Assembly (NCBI GenBank): GCA_963704855.1 | Contig: CAVPHY010000028.1 | Location: forward strand, 372,001 to 436,000 | Length of the DNA: 64,000 nucleotides | Reading direction: 5' to 3' | Source: SZUA-36 sp963704855 | Lineage (GTDB): Bacteria > Pseudomonadota > Gammaproteobacteria > Xanthomonadales > SZUA-36 | Shown: positions 46,001 to 54,319 of the stretch, in pieces | Layout: every line of letters begins with the position of its first letter | Position numbering within the stretch: position 1 is the stretch's first letter | Position numbers and translations under genes: made by a program | The notes under the pieces: generated by a model | The model's input: the letters and a program-made list of their open reading frames with translations, nothing else | What the model was told of the DNA's origin: nothing | Database searches by the model: none

Positions 46001-46260
46001 GGGGGATCAACGCGGCGCTGCTTTACAACGTGTTTGGTGAACGTATCGTCGATGTCGGCGTCAGCGGTGCGCCGGATGTCTACGAGCAGCCACGCCCTTC
46101 ACTGGATTTTGTATACGCACAGACTTTCGGCGACTGGAAACTCAAGGCCAAGCTGAAAAACATCCTCGACCCGGATATCGAACTGACCCAGGGAAAGGAG
46201 ACCACCCGGATCACACGCGTGGGACGTGAACTTTCAATTGCTGTAGAGTATGATTTCTGA
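43084..46260 (+). CDS. TonB-dependent outer-membrane receptor with carboxypeptidase-like N-terminal domain
   Basis: 1058-residue outer-membrane transporter. Signal peptide (YLLTALAGWLLVSLALAQ), then a carboxypeptidase-regulatory-like beta-domain (VLTGKLIDAEDGSPVEGARI), a second FKKGLPVANIEVLVDG stretch before it, then the plug (SDAAGALRRVTGLTLVDGRF, FIYIRGLGERYSSTLLNGAN) and a C-terminal 22-strand-type barrel ending in GRELSIAVEYDF. The plug motif GLGERYSS and DATRRVVPLDLFPTG fit the family. It is translationally coupled to the Pho-boxed Ton operon, suggesting it imports a phosphorus-containing ligand; that is inference. Confidence 0.92.
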   Translation: MAVSLKSKRHAGVRYLLTALAGWLLVSLALAQQAGFTLYVFKKGLPVANIEVLVDGVVSGWTNEQGVVVFNVPAGLHSLELREQDLVVLDQQIIAHEDEVSQWIVNITRGLSALTDVESSNFQDIVAAQAEQAGAEAAVSSGVLTGKLIDAEDGSPVEGARIFISGQSRDIRSLADGTFTAELNSGQYSVSVLHSGFNTITRDGVEVTPDAEVSIELKLTPSGSELPEFVVIEPYIAGSLASVLEERRSEVAVTNILGAEQISKAGDSDAAGALRRVTGLTLVDGRFIYIRGLGERYSSTLLNGANVPSPDATRRVVPLDLFPTGIVDSLAVKKGYTADLPGEFGGGAVEIRTRSVPEESFFKAELSLGYREGTTFKDGLRYDGGGHDWSGYDDGTRAQSRELKEATADGTQLVPYNRFTGEGFLPEDLEVIGESLPVIYDALPEKIGPNVGLSASGGYVHELKSGWRVGFLAAGNYKDDWLTVNQQRTQYINSGDGVLEAEYDYTYDITGRSIDLSGFFTVGLEAGENHRLAYNWMLLRNTTDKAQIEQGFNKDASGGDVRFTELEWIERQMAANQLLGEHVFPVIGGLKLGWQYTKANAQSDSPDTRRYRFDPDTLTESQDDFIFSLRNDSNQRRWAELQDDSTSWNVDLQQPLAFFEKVDIAVLAGISKVEKTRDSTIRRFSFKSRGPVSGNVDLRRNGSVEDIIYDETILPRGWQLEEVTIATDAYTADQKIDAWYAGLDFNFGETLRLAGGLRNETSKQSVSTFNLFDPDRNPVESKLDTDDVFPYATSTWFHGDHQLRAGYAKTTNRPDFKELSESLYKDPILDRLVKGNPNLIQAYLEHYDVRWDYYFNPGEFISLGVFYKKFKNPIESVILASADNNLTSFANAESADNFGIEFELYKTLDFMGDLWNWGPVWEKLYINTNYAWIDSEITLADSNADIQTSKSRPLQGQSPYVLNFQVGYDDDERGINAALLYNVFGERIVDVGVSGAPDVYEQPRPSLDFVYAQTFGDWKLKAKLKNILDPDIELTQGKETTRITRVGRELSIAVEYDF

Positions 46261-46370
46261 TCAATCATTCGCTTCTTCGGCGGCTTCAGCATGCAGAATA
46301 AAGCCATGACCATCGTGTTTTTTCAAGCTGTTTCCGAATCGGATCGTCACGTGCATACACGGGACTCGAA

Positions 46371-47651
46371 ATGAGTCGCAGGGTGTTGGCAGTGATCATG
46401 GGCGGCGGGCGTGGCTCGCGTCTTTATCCCCTGACCAGGGAACGCTGTAAACCCGCCGTGCCGCTTGCAGGTAAATATCGCCTCGTCGATATCCCGATCA
46501 GCAATTGCCTCAATTCCGGACTCAACCGGATATTTTTGCTGACCCAGTTCAACACTGCCTCATTACACAGGCACGTGCAGGATTCTTATAAATTCGATCC
46601 TTTCGGTGGTGGGTTTGTAGACATACTGGCGGCAGAACAGACGGAGAAAGACTCCAACTGGTACCAGGGCACCGCGGACGCGGTCAGGCAGAACCTGCGC
46701 CATTTCAGCGCTTTCGATTTTGATTACCTGCTCATACTCTCTGGTGACCAGCTTTATCGTATGAATTTTGATGAGTTGATTGCGCAACACAAGGCAACCG
46801 GCGCCCAGGTGACGGTCGCCGCCAAGGCTCTGCCATGCAGTCGGGTGAAGGGCCTCGGGCTGATGCGTATCAACGAAGACCTGTCGATTACGGAGTTCGT
46901 GGAAAAGCCCACCGACCCCAGGGTGATCGAGGGCCTGGTGATCCCTGAGGGCCTGCAGGCCAGGCTGCAGCGTTCCAGCGGTGAAAAGTATTGTCTCGCG
47001 TCCATGGGAATTTACCTTTTCGATCGCGAGGCTTTGGTCAAGTCCCTCGACAACGAAATGAAGGATTTCGGTAAAGAGATCATCCCTGGCCTGCTCGGAA
47101 AATCAAGGTTAAGCAGTTTCATTTTTGACGGTTACTGGGAAGACATTGGAACGGTGTCGTCCTTTTTTGAGGCCAACCTGTCTCTGGTCAGCGATTCACC
47201 GCCCTTTGACTTCTTCGAAGCGGATTACCCGGTTTACACGCACGCCCGTTATCTGCCCGCATCCAGGGTCAACAAATGCAGTATCGATCATGCCATCATA
47301 GCTGACGGGTGCATTATTCAGGATGCACAGCTGGATCATTGCGTGATCGGTGTCCGCTCAATCATCCGCGGCGGCAGCAAGCTACAGCAGACCATCATGA
47401 TGGGCAGCGACTGTTTCGAAACCCCCGCTGATTTGAAGCAATGCGATGAAAAGGGGATTCCGCCGCTGGGTGTCGGCAGGAACTGCCGGATCACCAAGGC
47501 CATCATCGATAAGAATGCGCGAATCGGTAACAACGTCACATTGTCACCAGACGGCAAGGCCGATGAATCTGAAGGAAATGGTTATTATATTCGCGACGGT
47601 ATCATCGTAGTGCTCAAAGGTGCGGTCATCCCGGATGGAAGTACGATATAG
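46371..47651 (+). CDS. glgC: glucose-1-phosphate adenylyltransferase
   Basis: 426-residue ADP-glucose pyrophosphorylase, committing glucose-1-phosphate to glycogen. GGGRGSRLYPLTRERCKPAV is the nucleotide signature, with FLLTQFNTASLHRHV, GTADAVRQNL (substrate), LILSGDQLYRMN and FVEKP in order. The C-terminal left-handed beta-helix ends GAVIPDGSTI. Full length. No other glg genes are in the window. Upstream 110 bp show no Pho box. Confidence 0.96.
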   Translation: MSRRVLAVIMGGGRGSRLYPLTRERCKPAVPLAGKYRLVDIPISNCLNSGLNRIFLLTQFNTASLHRHVQDSYKFDPFGGGFVDILAAEQTEKDSNWYQGTADAVRQNLRHFSAFDFDYLLILSGDQLYRMNFDELIAQHKATGAQVTVAAKALPCSRVKGLGLMRINEDLSITEFVEKPTDPRVIEGLVIPEGLQARLQRSSGEKYCLASMGIYLFDREALVKSLDNEMKDFGKEIIPGLLGKSRLSSFIFDGYWEDIGTVSSFFEANLSLVSDSPPFDFFEADYPVYTHARYLPASRVNKCSIDHAIIADGCIIQDAQLDHCVIGVRSIIRGGSKLQQTIMMGSDCFETPADLKQCDEKGIPPLGVGRNCRITKAIIDKNARIGNNVTLSPDGKADESEGNGYYIRDGIIVVLKGAVIPDGSTI

Positions 47652-47659
47652 TTCGTTCC

Positions 47660-47677
47660 GGTTTCTCAAAAGAAACC
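47660..47677 (+). terminator. hairpin after glgC, weak terminator candidate
   Basis: GGTTTCT-CAAA-AGAAACC, a 7-bp perfect stem, 8 bp after the glgC stop. It is followed by TGGTTATGAATTATTG rather than a T-tract, so termination efficiency is doubtful. Confidence 0.35.
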
Positions 47678-47734
47678 TGGTTATGAATTATTGAAATTCA
47701 TTATCTTCCACACACCCGGGTATAAGGACACGAT

Positions 47735-50266
47735 TTGAAAACCGTTGTTGTCAACAAACGAGAAAGAGAAAGAACACCTTTTCTGCGCGGAATCCTGATC
47801 CGCAGCCTGCTGAATGCCGGCCTTGCATTCGACGACGCTTTTGAACTGGCCACAAAGGTGCGAAATGAGCTTGGCCGCACGAAGGAAATAACCACAACGG
47901 AACTGGAGCAGCGGGTTTCCACCCTGTTGAGGGATCGCGGCGAAACTGATGTGTTGGAGCAATACCGCGTCCCGTCAGTCGCACCACCGAGAATATTGGT
48001 GACCAGCCTAAAAGAGGGTGAAAGCGCTTTTTCCCGTGGACGGCATGCGAGATATCTGCAGTCCAGCGGAATGAAAATCGAACGGGCCGAATATACGACG
48101 GAGTTGATTTATGCCCAGCTGATCGCGGCGGGAATCAGTTCCATTTCAACGCTTGAACTCGGCTACCTGACTTACCTGTGCCTGCAACAGGAAGTTAGTG
48201 ATGATGCCGCCAATCGTTACCTGTTGTGGGCGGAGTTTCAAAACAGTGGTCGGCCGTTGATCCTGCTGATCGGCGGCACGGTTGCTTCCGGTAAGAGCAC
48301 CATCGCCACGGAAATTGCCCATCTGCTGGAAATCGTCAGGATACAGTCGACCGATATGCTGCGTGAGGTCATGCGGGTCATGATTCCCAAGCGCCTCATG
48401 CCAGTATTGCACTCGTCGTCTTTCGATGCCTGGAAAACGTTACCGATACAGGATAAACCTGGCCGTGAGTGGGACCAGTTGGTTGCAGAGGGTTACCGCA
48501 GCCAGGCGGATCTGCTGGCCGTGCCCTGTGAAGCGGTGTTGCAGCGTGCGGTGGAGGAGGGGGTGCCCATCATCATGGAGGGCGTCCACGTTCACCCGGC
48601 GCTGCTAGACCGTGTGCCGGCTGATTCGGATGCCATCGGTGTGTACGTGATGCTGGCGGTGCTTAAATCAAAGAAAATCAAGACACGCCTGAAGGGCAGG
48701 GGTGCTGATGTACCGCGGCGCAAGCCCGAGAGATACCTGGACAACCTGGATTCCATCTGGAGCTTGCAGTCATTCCTGCTGTCAGAGGCCGATCGATTTG
48801 ATGTTCCCATCATCACCAGCGAAGACAGGGAAAAGGCCATTCTGCAGATCACCCGGCAGGTCAATGCAGAGCTGGGCAAGCACTTTAAAGGATCAGCGGA
48901 GGAGGTGTTTGGTCACGTCGTTAAGCGGTTACAGAAGACGGCCGATAGCAGGCCATGGCAGGATCTGGTCAAGTTGCTGCGTGTTAGAACCTTGCCTGCC
49001 AACAAAGTGGCTAAGCGGGTTCAAGCACCATCCCGGCATCTGAAAGGTGTCCTGCTCATCATCGATGGGCTGGGTGATTTGCCTGTGCCGGGTTTGAAAG
49101 GCAAAACCCCATTGGAGGCAGCGAACACGCCCGTGCTCGATCGCCTGGCTGGTTCAGGCTGGTATGGCCTGGTAGATCCAATCAGTCCTGGCAAAGTTCC
49201 CAATACGCATTCTGGCACCGGTATGTTGATGGGCTTGTTGCCGGCGCAGGCGAAACGTCTGAAACGCGGTCCCGTTGAAGCGGCCGGTGCAGGCTGTGCG
49301 CTGGCACCGGGAGACATCGCCGTGCGCGCCAATTTTGCGACGATAGAGCAACGCGATAATGCTTTTGTGGTAACCGACCGGCGCGCAGGCAGAATTTCAA
49401 ACGGAACAAAAGAGCTGGCGCGAGTACTTGATGGAATCGATCTTGGCGATGGTATCCGGACCCGGTTTGTATCGACCGATCAGCATCGGGGTGTGCTGGT
49501 TCTTTCGGGCCCCGGCTTGTCAGATGCCATCAGTGATACTGATCCCGGCGACACCGGCAAGACCGGAAGCCTGAAAACGTGCCGCCCTTTGAAGCCCGAA
49601 GCAGAATTTACGGCCCGCAAGATCAATCTTTTTATCCATGAAGCGCATCAACTGCTTGTCAGCCATCCGCTCAACATGGCCCGGGTTGGCCGTGGCAAAC
49701 CCGCAGCCAATGGCATTATTACGCGAGGTGCCGGCTCCTACTTTAAAATAGAAAACCTGCTGCACCAGCGAGGCATCAGTGCTGCGGTCGTATCGGGCTG
49801 CAACACGGTGCACGGCCTTGGACACATGTTTGGTTTCAATGTCATCGAAGACGCCCGCTTTACAGCCGACCTGGATACCGACCTGGATGCCAAGATTGCC
49901 GAGGCCGGCTCGTTATTGCAAAATTACGATATGGTTTTTGTTCATGTCAAGGCACCGGATATCTGCTCCCATGACCGCAAGCCGCAAGTCAAACGCGACA
50001 TCCTGGAACGTCTCGACAAAGCATTGGAGCCGTTGTTGGAAGCGGGTGTGGTGATTGCGGCCGGTGCAGACCATACAACCAACAGCAATACCGGGGCGCA
50101 CAGCGCTGAACCGATTCCGGCGCTGATTAACCAAACCGGCGCTGATCCTGGCGCTGTGCCTGTCAAGTTCAGTGAGGTCCACTGTGCTGAGGGAAATATG
50201 AAACGTCAAACCAGTCATGAGTTTTTATTGCGGGTATTGCACGCGATGGGTTATCCGGCGGCTTGA
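47735..50266 (+). CDS. 2-phosphoglycerate kinase / archaeal-type phosphoglycerate mutase fusion
   Basis: 843 residues from a TTG start at 47735 with AAGGA 6 bp upstream. The N-terminal half starts with an ATP-cone-like segment (about 1-95, FLRGILIRSLLNAGLAF), then a P-loop kinase with Walker A IGGTVASGKSTIATEI (about 179), DMLREVMR and IIMEGVHVHPALL, as in 2-phosphoglycerate kinases. From about residue 438 an alkaline-phosphatase-fold domain follows: LLIIDGLGD (metal Asp444), PNTHSGTGMLMG (candidate nucleophile Ser493 or Thr491), VHVKAPDICSHD, GADHTTNSNT, matching archaeal-type cofactor-independent phosphoglycerate mutases. The kinase would make 2,3-bisphosphoglycerate from 2-phosphoglycerate, and the mutase interconverts 2- and 3-phosphoglycerate. 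Located between glgC and pst. Confidence 0.8.
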   Translation: MKTVVVNKRERERTPFLRGILIRSLLNAGLAFDDAFELATKVRNELGRTKEITTTELEQRVSTLLRDRGETDVLEQYRVPSVAPPRILVTSLKEGESAFSRGRHARYLQSSGMKIERAEYTTELIYAQLIAAGISSISTLELGYLTYLCLQQEVSDDAANRYLLWAEFQNSGRPLILLIGGTVASGKSTIATEIAHLLEIVRIQSTDMLREVMRVMIPKRLMPVLHSSSFDAWKTLPIQDKPGREWDQLVAEGYRSQADLLAVPCEAVLQRAVEEGVPIIMEGVHVHPALLDRVPADSDAIGVYVMLAVLKSKKIKTRLKGRGADVPRRKPERYLDNLDSIWSLQSFLLSEADRFDVPIITSEDREKAILQITRQVNAELGKHFKGSAEEVFGHVVKRLQKTADSRPWQDLVKLLRVRTLPANKVAKRVQAPSRHLKGVLLIIDGLGDLPVPGLKGKTPLEAANTPVLDRLAGSGWYGLVDPISPGKVPNTHSGTGMLMGLLPAQAKRLKRGPVEAAGAGCALAPGDIAVRANFATIEQRDNAFVVTDRRAGRISNGTKELARVLDGIDLGDGIRTRFVSTDQHRGVLVLSGPGLSDAISDTDPGDTGKTGSLKTCRPLKPEAEFTARKINLFIHEAHQLLVSHPLNMARVGRGKPAANGIITRGAGSYFKIENLLHQRGISAAVVSGCNTVHGLGHMFGFNVIEDARFTADLDTDLDAKIAEAGSLLQNYDMVFVHVKAPDICSHDRKPQVKRDILERLDKALEPLLEAGVVIAAGADHTTNSNTGAHSAEPIPALINQTGADPGAVPVKFSEVHCAEGNMKRQTSHEFLLRVLHAMGYPAA

Positions 50267-50350
50267 ACCCGTAGCGGTACGCTTTTTATGTCTAGGCAAG
50301 AAATGACCTTGATCAATATCAGCGATAGCAGTGTATGGCATGCTTACACG

Positions 50351-50368
50351 CTGTCACATAACTGTCAT
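50351..50368 (+). promoter_or_regulatory. Pho box upstream of pstS
   Basis: CTGTCAC (50351-50357), ATAA, CTGTCAT (50362-50368): two consensus PhoB half-sites at 11-bp spacing, 51 bp before the pstS start at 50420. The expected -10 position (about 50379) holds only a weak TAGTCT. Confidence 0.88.
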
Positions 50369-50419
50369 ATTTGACCTGTAGTCTTGTTAGGTTTTATATC
50401 ATCCAAATGGAGATTTCTA

Positions 50420-51301
50420 ATGTTTAAGCGCAATGAATTGCTGGCCGTTTTCGCCTTGACCGTGTCAGTTTTCCTCACTGCCTGTGGTGGTGGCACGGAT
50501 CGTCAGGTTATACAGAACAAGGGTTCGGATACCCTCGTCAACGTCGCCCAGGCATGGGCGGAAGCCTATCAAACGGTCGATCCAAACACTGTTGTCGCGG
50601 TAAGTGGTGGTGGCTCCGGAACCGGTATCGCAGCACTGATCAACGGTACCGTTGACATCGCAAATGCAAGCCGGGAAATGAAGGACAACGAAATACAACT
50701 GGCCAAAGACCACGGTTACAATCCGGTTGAGCACATTGTCGGTTATGATGCACTGGCCGTATTTCTTCACCCGAACAACCCAATGTCAGACATGAGCATC
50801 GAGCAGCTTGCTGAAATTTATGGTGATGGGGGGAGCTATACGAAGTGGACTGATCTCGGTGTTGAAGTACCAGGGTGCAAAGACCAGACCATCGTTGTCG
50901 TGAGCCGGCAAAACAACTCCGGCACCTATGCCTATTTCCGTGAAACAGTGCTTGGAAAAGGAGATTTCCGTCTGGGCAGTCGCGATATGCACGGCTCCAA
51001 GGATGTTGTTGACTTGGTAGAAAACACACCCTGCGCAATCGGGTATAGCGGGCTTGCCTATGCCAATGACCATGTCAAGCTGGCTTGTATTTCGCAGGAA
51101 ACCGGTGGTGAATGCGTCAGTCCTTCCGTAGAAACTGCCAGCAGTGGCGTCTATCCGATCGCACGTTCCTTGTTAATGTATACCAGCGGCGAGCCGACCG
51201 GCTATGTTGCTGAGTACCTGAACTGGATAAAAGGCGAAGCCGGGCAGTGCATCATTCTTGAAATGGGTTATGCATCCACCGCCGATGTGGTGTGTGACTA
51301 A
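50420..51301 (+). CDS. pstS: phosphate-binding protein, lipoprotein type
   Basis: 293-residue phosphate-binding component of the first Pst transporter. Signal peptide with lipobox FLTAC (Cys22), so anchored in the inner membrane. Ligand-loop motifs: GSDTLVNVAQAW, SGGGSGTGIAAL, RQNNSGTYAYFRE, and AIGYSGLAY (phosphate-binding patterns of the family). ATG 50420 has GGAG 7 bp upstream. It is followed by a hairpin at 51328 and then phoU-like and pstCAB genes. Preceded by a Pho box. Confidence 0.93.
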   Translation: MFKRNELLAVFALTVSVFLTACGGGTDRQVIQNKGSDTLVNVAQAWAEAYQTVDPNTVVAVSGGGSGTGIAALINGTVDIANASREMKDNEIQLAKDHGYNPVEHIVGYDALAVFLHPNNPMSDMSIEQLAEIYGDGGSYTKWTDLGVEVPGCKDQTIVVVSRQNNSGTYAYFRETVLGKGDFRLGSRDMHGSKDVVDLVENTPCAIGYSGLAYANDHVKLACISQETGGECVSPSVETASSGVYPIARSLLMYTSGEPTGYVAEYLNWIKGEAGQCIILEMGYASTADVVCD

Positions 51302-51327
51302 TTACCCTCGGTCAGTCCTCGGCCACT

Positions 51328-51351
51328 CCATTCCGGCTTGTTTCGGAATGG
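51328..51351 (+). other. stem-loop after pstS, no T-tract
   Basis: CCATTCCG-GCTTGTTT-CGGAATGG, a perfect 8-bp stem, 27 bp after the pstS stop. It lacks a T-tract, so it may stabilise the pstS part of the operon mRNA, as is common after binding-protein genes of ABC operons, rather than terminate. Confidence 0.6.
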
Positions 51352-51410
51352 TGCGGCTGTGATAATTGCCCGATGAATGTTGTCAATCCCAGTCCAAGCA
51401 GGAATTACTT

Positions 51411-52466
51411 ATGAGCCATTTTGAACAGCGAATGGAAGCTGATCTGCTGAACATCAGAAACCACTTGTGGAAGATCGGTGAAGATGTCGATGTCGCACTT
51501 AAAAGTGCCAAGAAGACAATGATACTTCGCGACAGTGAACTGGCTTACAAAACGGTCATGGGTGATTACCCGATCAATCGTGCATTCCGTGAATGCGACC
51601 TGCTTTGCCATACTTTTATTGCCCGTCACCTGCCTGGTGCCGGGCAATTGCGTGAGATCGCTGCAACCATGCGGGTTAACGTGGCGCTTGAACGCATTGG
51701 CGATTACGCCGTGACCATTAGCCGTGAGGCCCTGCAGGTCACATCGCCAGTTTCCGAGCACCTTACCGGCCAGGTAGATGCCCTGTTTGATGAGGCTATT
51801 GCCACGCTTGCTGAAGCCCGCACATCTTTTCGTAATGGCAATGCGGATATGGCGATCGCCCTGATGCAGATGGCCAAGCGGGTACAAAACCGGATGAATG
51901 CCGTTTACACAACCCTGTTTGCCGAAAACGGCCGTATGGACGGTGCGAGCATGATGGCAACTTTTGTCGTTTTCAGCCTGCTCAAACGAATAGTCGACCA
52001 GGCAAAGAACATATGTGACCAGACCGTTTATGCCGTGAAGGGCATTGCCAAAATCAAAAAAACTTACCGGATACTGTTCCTCGACCAGCCGGGCTCAGGC
52101 CTGGCACAACTTGCTGCGGCCATTGGTAGAAAGAACTTCCCCGAGAGCGGCTATTTTGTGCCCGCGACCCCGGGTGCCGCTGAACCGGTCGCGGAGGGTT
52201 TACGGGAGTTCCTGGTTGAAAGAGGGTTGCCCGATGAGAACCTCGTCACGGAGCAACTCGAGGTTTCGAAACACGACCTGGATGATTTTACCGTCATCGT
52301 GAGTGTTAATGGCAAGTATCTGGACTATATATCCAAGGTGCCGTTTCATACCTCGGCGTTTAACTGGCGGCTGGAACCGGGTGGTGACCTCAAGGAAAAT
52401 TACCGTGTTCTGCGCGAGGAAATCAATCAGTTAATGCGCTTGATGGCGGGTGATGAGGCCGGTTAA
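51411..52466 (+). CDS. PhoU fused to an inactive LMW phosphatase/ArsC-like domain
   Basis: 351-residue protein. Residues 1-215 are PhoU-like: two three-helix bundles with the metal-binding patterns VALERIGDYAVTIS and LLKRIVDQAKNICDQTV (the second departs from the usual ERIGDRAQNIAE). From about 220, YRILFLDQPGSGLAQLAAAI then DFTVIVSVNGKYLDYI follows the fold of low-molecular-weight tyrosine phosphatases and arsenate reductases, but the CX5R loop is DQPGSGL, with the nucleophile Cys and the Arg both missing. It is likely a phosphate-signalling or sensing subunit of this Pst system. ATG 51411 has AGGAA upstream. Confidence 0.8.
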   Translation: MSHFEQRMEADLLNIRNHLWKIGEDVDVALKSAKKTMILRDSELAYKTVMGDYPINRAFRECDLLCHTFIARHLPGAGQLREIAATMRVNVALERIGDYAVTISREALQVTSPVSEHLTGQVDALFDEAIATLAEARTSFRNGNADMAIALMQMAKRVQNRMNAVYTTLFAENGRMDGASMMATFVVFSLLKRIVDQAKNICDQTVYAVKGIAKIKKTYRILFLDQPGSGLAQLAAAIGRKNFPESGYFVPATPGAAEPVAEGLREFLVERGLPDENLVTEQLEVSKHDLDDFTVIVSVNGKYLDYISKVPFHTSAFNWRLEPGGDLKENYRVLREEINQLMRLMAGDEAG

Positions 52467-52502
52467 ACGGGGGCGAAAATCAATTCGCAGTGAATACTAA
52501 CC

Positions 52503-53432
52503 ATGAAAAAACCAATACCATCATCAGCAAAACCCCTGGATTTTGACCAGCTAAATCGCGACTGGTACCTTGACAAACTCGTCCAGGTCCTGGTTTTTAT
52601 AGGCGGCATTTCAGCTATCGTGTTCATAATCGGGATATTTGTGTTTATCACCAAGGAAGGTATGGGCTTTCTTGTGGGTGACTTCAGTTTTAAAGAGTTT
52701 TTCCTGTCGCCAAACTGGCGGCCAACATCAGAAAATCGGGCCACCTACGGAATATTGGCGCTGATAGCCGGAACGGCCAGCGTTACCGGTCTCGCGATGC
52801 TCGTGGCGATACCTTTCTCCCTCGGTACTGCGATTTTCATCGCGGAGTTTGCAACCGGCAAGACACGTGAGTTCCTCAAGATCACGGTTGAACTGCTGGC
52901 GGCCATTCCTTCGGTCGTTTGGGGTTTCATTGGCCTGGCCATTATGAACCCGCTGATCATTGACATCTTCAACGTACCGGTGGGCCTGAACGTTTTGAAC
53001 GCCGGTATCATCCTCGGCCTGATGGCGGCGCCGATCATGACCTCGATTGCCGAGGATGCATTAAAGGCCGTGCCGGATCGTTACCGCGAGGCGGCTGAAG
53101 CCCTTGGGGCAACCCGCTGGCAGGTTATCTATAAAGTCGTTCTGCCGGCTGCAAAAAATGGACTGTTAGGTGCGGTTTTACTCGGTGTCGGCCGCGGTTT
53201 CGGTGAGACCATGGCCGTGCTGATGGCAACCGGCCATGCCATCAATATTCCGACCAGTGTGTTTGATTCCGTGCGCGCCCTGACAGCAACCATTGCTGCT
53301 GAGTTGGGCGAAACCGCCGTTGGCTCACCGCATTACAAGGCCCTGTTTACGATCGGAATTGCGCTGTTCCTGATCACCTTCGTTATTAACCTGATCGCAG
53401 ACCTGGTGGTCCGTGGCGTGCGCAAGGGGTGA
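52503..53432 (+). CDS. pstC: phosphate ABC permease PstC (first system)
   Basis: 309-residue inner-membrane permease. First helix near VQVLVFIGGISAIVFIIGIF; the coupling motif is EAAEALGATRWQVIYKVVLP followed by AKNGLLGAVLLGVGRGFGET, the phosphate-family signature; about six helices. Pairs with PstA encoded 6 bp downstream. Shorter than the second PstC at 56025-58277, which carries an extra domain. Confidence 0.95.
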   Translation: MKKPIPSSAKPLDFDQLNRDWYLDKLVQVLVFIGGISAIVFIIGIFVFITKEGMGFLVGDFSFKEFFLSPNWRPTSENRATYGILALIAGTASVTGLAMLVAIPFSLGTAIFIAEFATGKTREFLKITVELLAAIPSVVWGFIGLAIMNPLIIDIFNVPVGLNVLNAGIILGLMAAPIMTSIAEDALKAVPDRYREAAEALGATRWQVIYKVVLPAAKNGLLGAVLLGVGRGFGETMAVLMATGHAINIPTSVFDSVRALTATIAAELGETAVGSPHYKALFTIGIALFLITFVINLIADLVVRGVRKG

Positions 53433-53438
53433 CAAAAC

Positions 53439-54308
53439 ATGTTTGAAGCTAGCCTGATCAATCGCAGGAACCTGGCCCGGCAAAAGGTGTTCCGCTTTAT
53501 TCTTGGTTCGATGACGGCCCTGTTGATACTGCCGGTCGTATTGATTATGGGTACCCTGATATATAAAGGGGCGCCGGTCATTTCCTTTGAATTTCTTTTC
53601 ACCAACCCAACAAAGGGGATGACCGCAGGTGGTATATTTCCGGCGCTGCTAGGCACGATCTTACTGGTCCTGGTCGCCCTGGTAGCTTCGGTGCCATTGG
53701 GTGTTGCTGCGGCCATTTACCTGAGTGAGTATGCGCCGGATAACTGGTTCACGCGTGCGATCAACCTCGCTATCATTAACCTGGCCGGTGTGCCATCGAT
53801 CGTTCATGCCCTGTTTGGCCTTGGTGCCTTCGTGCTTTTCTTCCGCTTTGGCACCAGCATCCTGGCAGCCAGCCTGACACTCGCAGTCATGACCCTGCCG
53901 GTGGTGATCGTCGCGACCCGTGAATCGTTACAAGCGGTTCCGCTGGCCTTTCGGGAAGCCTGCTGGAACATGGGTGCAACACGCTGGCAAACCATCCGGC
54001 GTATCGTACTACCCAATGCAGTGACCGGTATATTGACCGGTGTCATCCTCGAGGTATCGAGAACCGCAGGCGAAACCGCACCGATCATGTTTACCGGCGC
54101 CGTGTTCTTTCTGCCGTTTCTTCCCCAGGGTGTTTTCGACCAGACCATGGCGCTTTCCCTGCACCTGTTTGTCGTCTCTACCCAGGTTCCGGACATGCCA
54201 GAAGGGGTGCCCTATGGTGTTGCCCTGGTGTTGATCGGTATGGTTTTGTTGATGAATAGCGCCTCGATTGCCCTGCGTATGTACCTGCGGGGTAAGAAAA
54301 AATGGTAG
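53439..54308 (+). CDS. pstA: phosphate ABC permease PstA (first system)
   Basis: 289-residue inner-membrane permease partner of PstC. NLAGVPSIVHALFGLGAF and the coupling motif FREACWNMGATRWQTIRRIV then LEVSRTAGETAPIMFTGA are the PstA hallmarks. Six helices. The stop overlaps the first ATPase frame; the preferred ATPase start is 11 bp later. Confidence 0.95.
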   Translation: MFEASLINRRNLARQKVFRFILGSMTALLILPVVLIMGTLIYKGAPVISFEFLFTNPTKGMTAGGIFPALLGTILLVLVALVASVPLGVAAAIYLSEYAPDNWFTRAINLAIINLAGVPSIVHALFGLGAFVLFFRFGTSILAASLTLAVMTLPVVIVATRESLQAVPLAFREACWNMGATRWQTIRRIVLPNAVTGILTGVILEVSRTAGETAPIMFTGAVFFLPFLPQGVFDQTMALSLHLFVVSTQVPDMPEGVPYGVALVLIGMVLLMNSASIALRMYLRGKKKW

Positions 54309-54319
54309 GTGAAGCCAAT

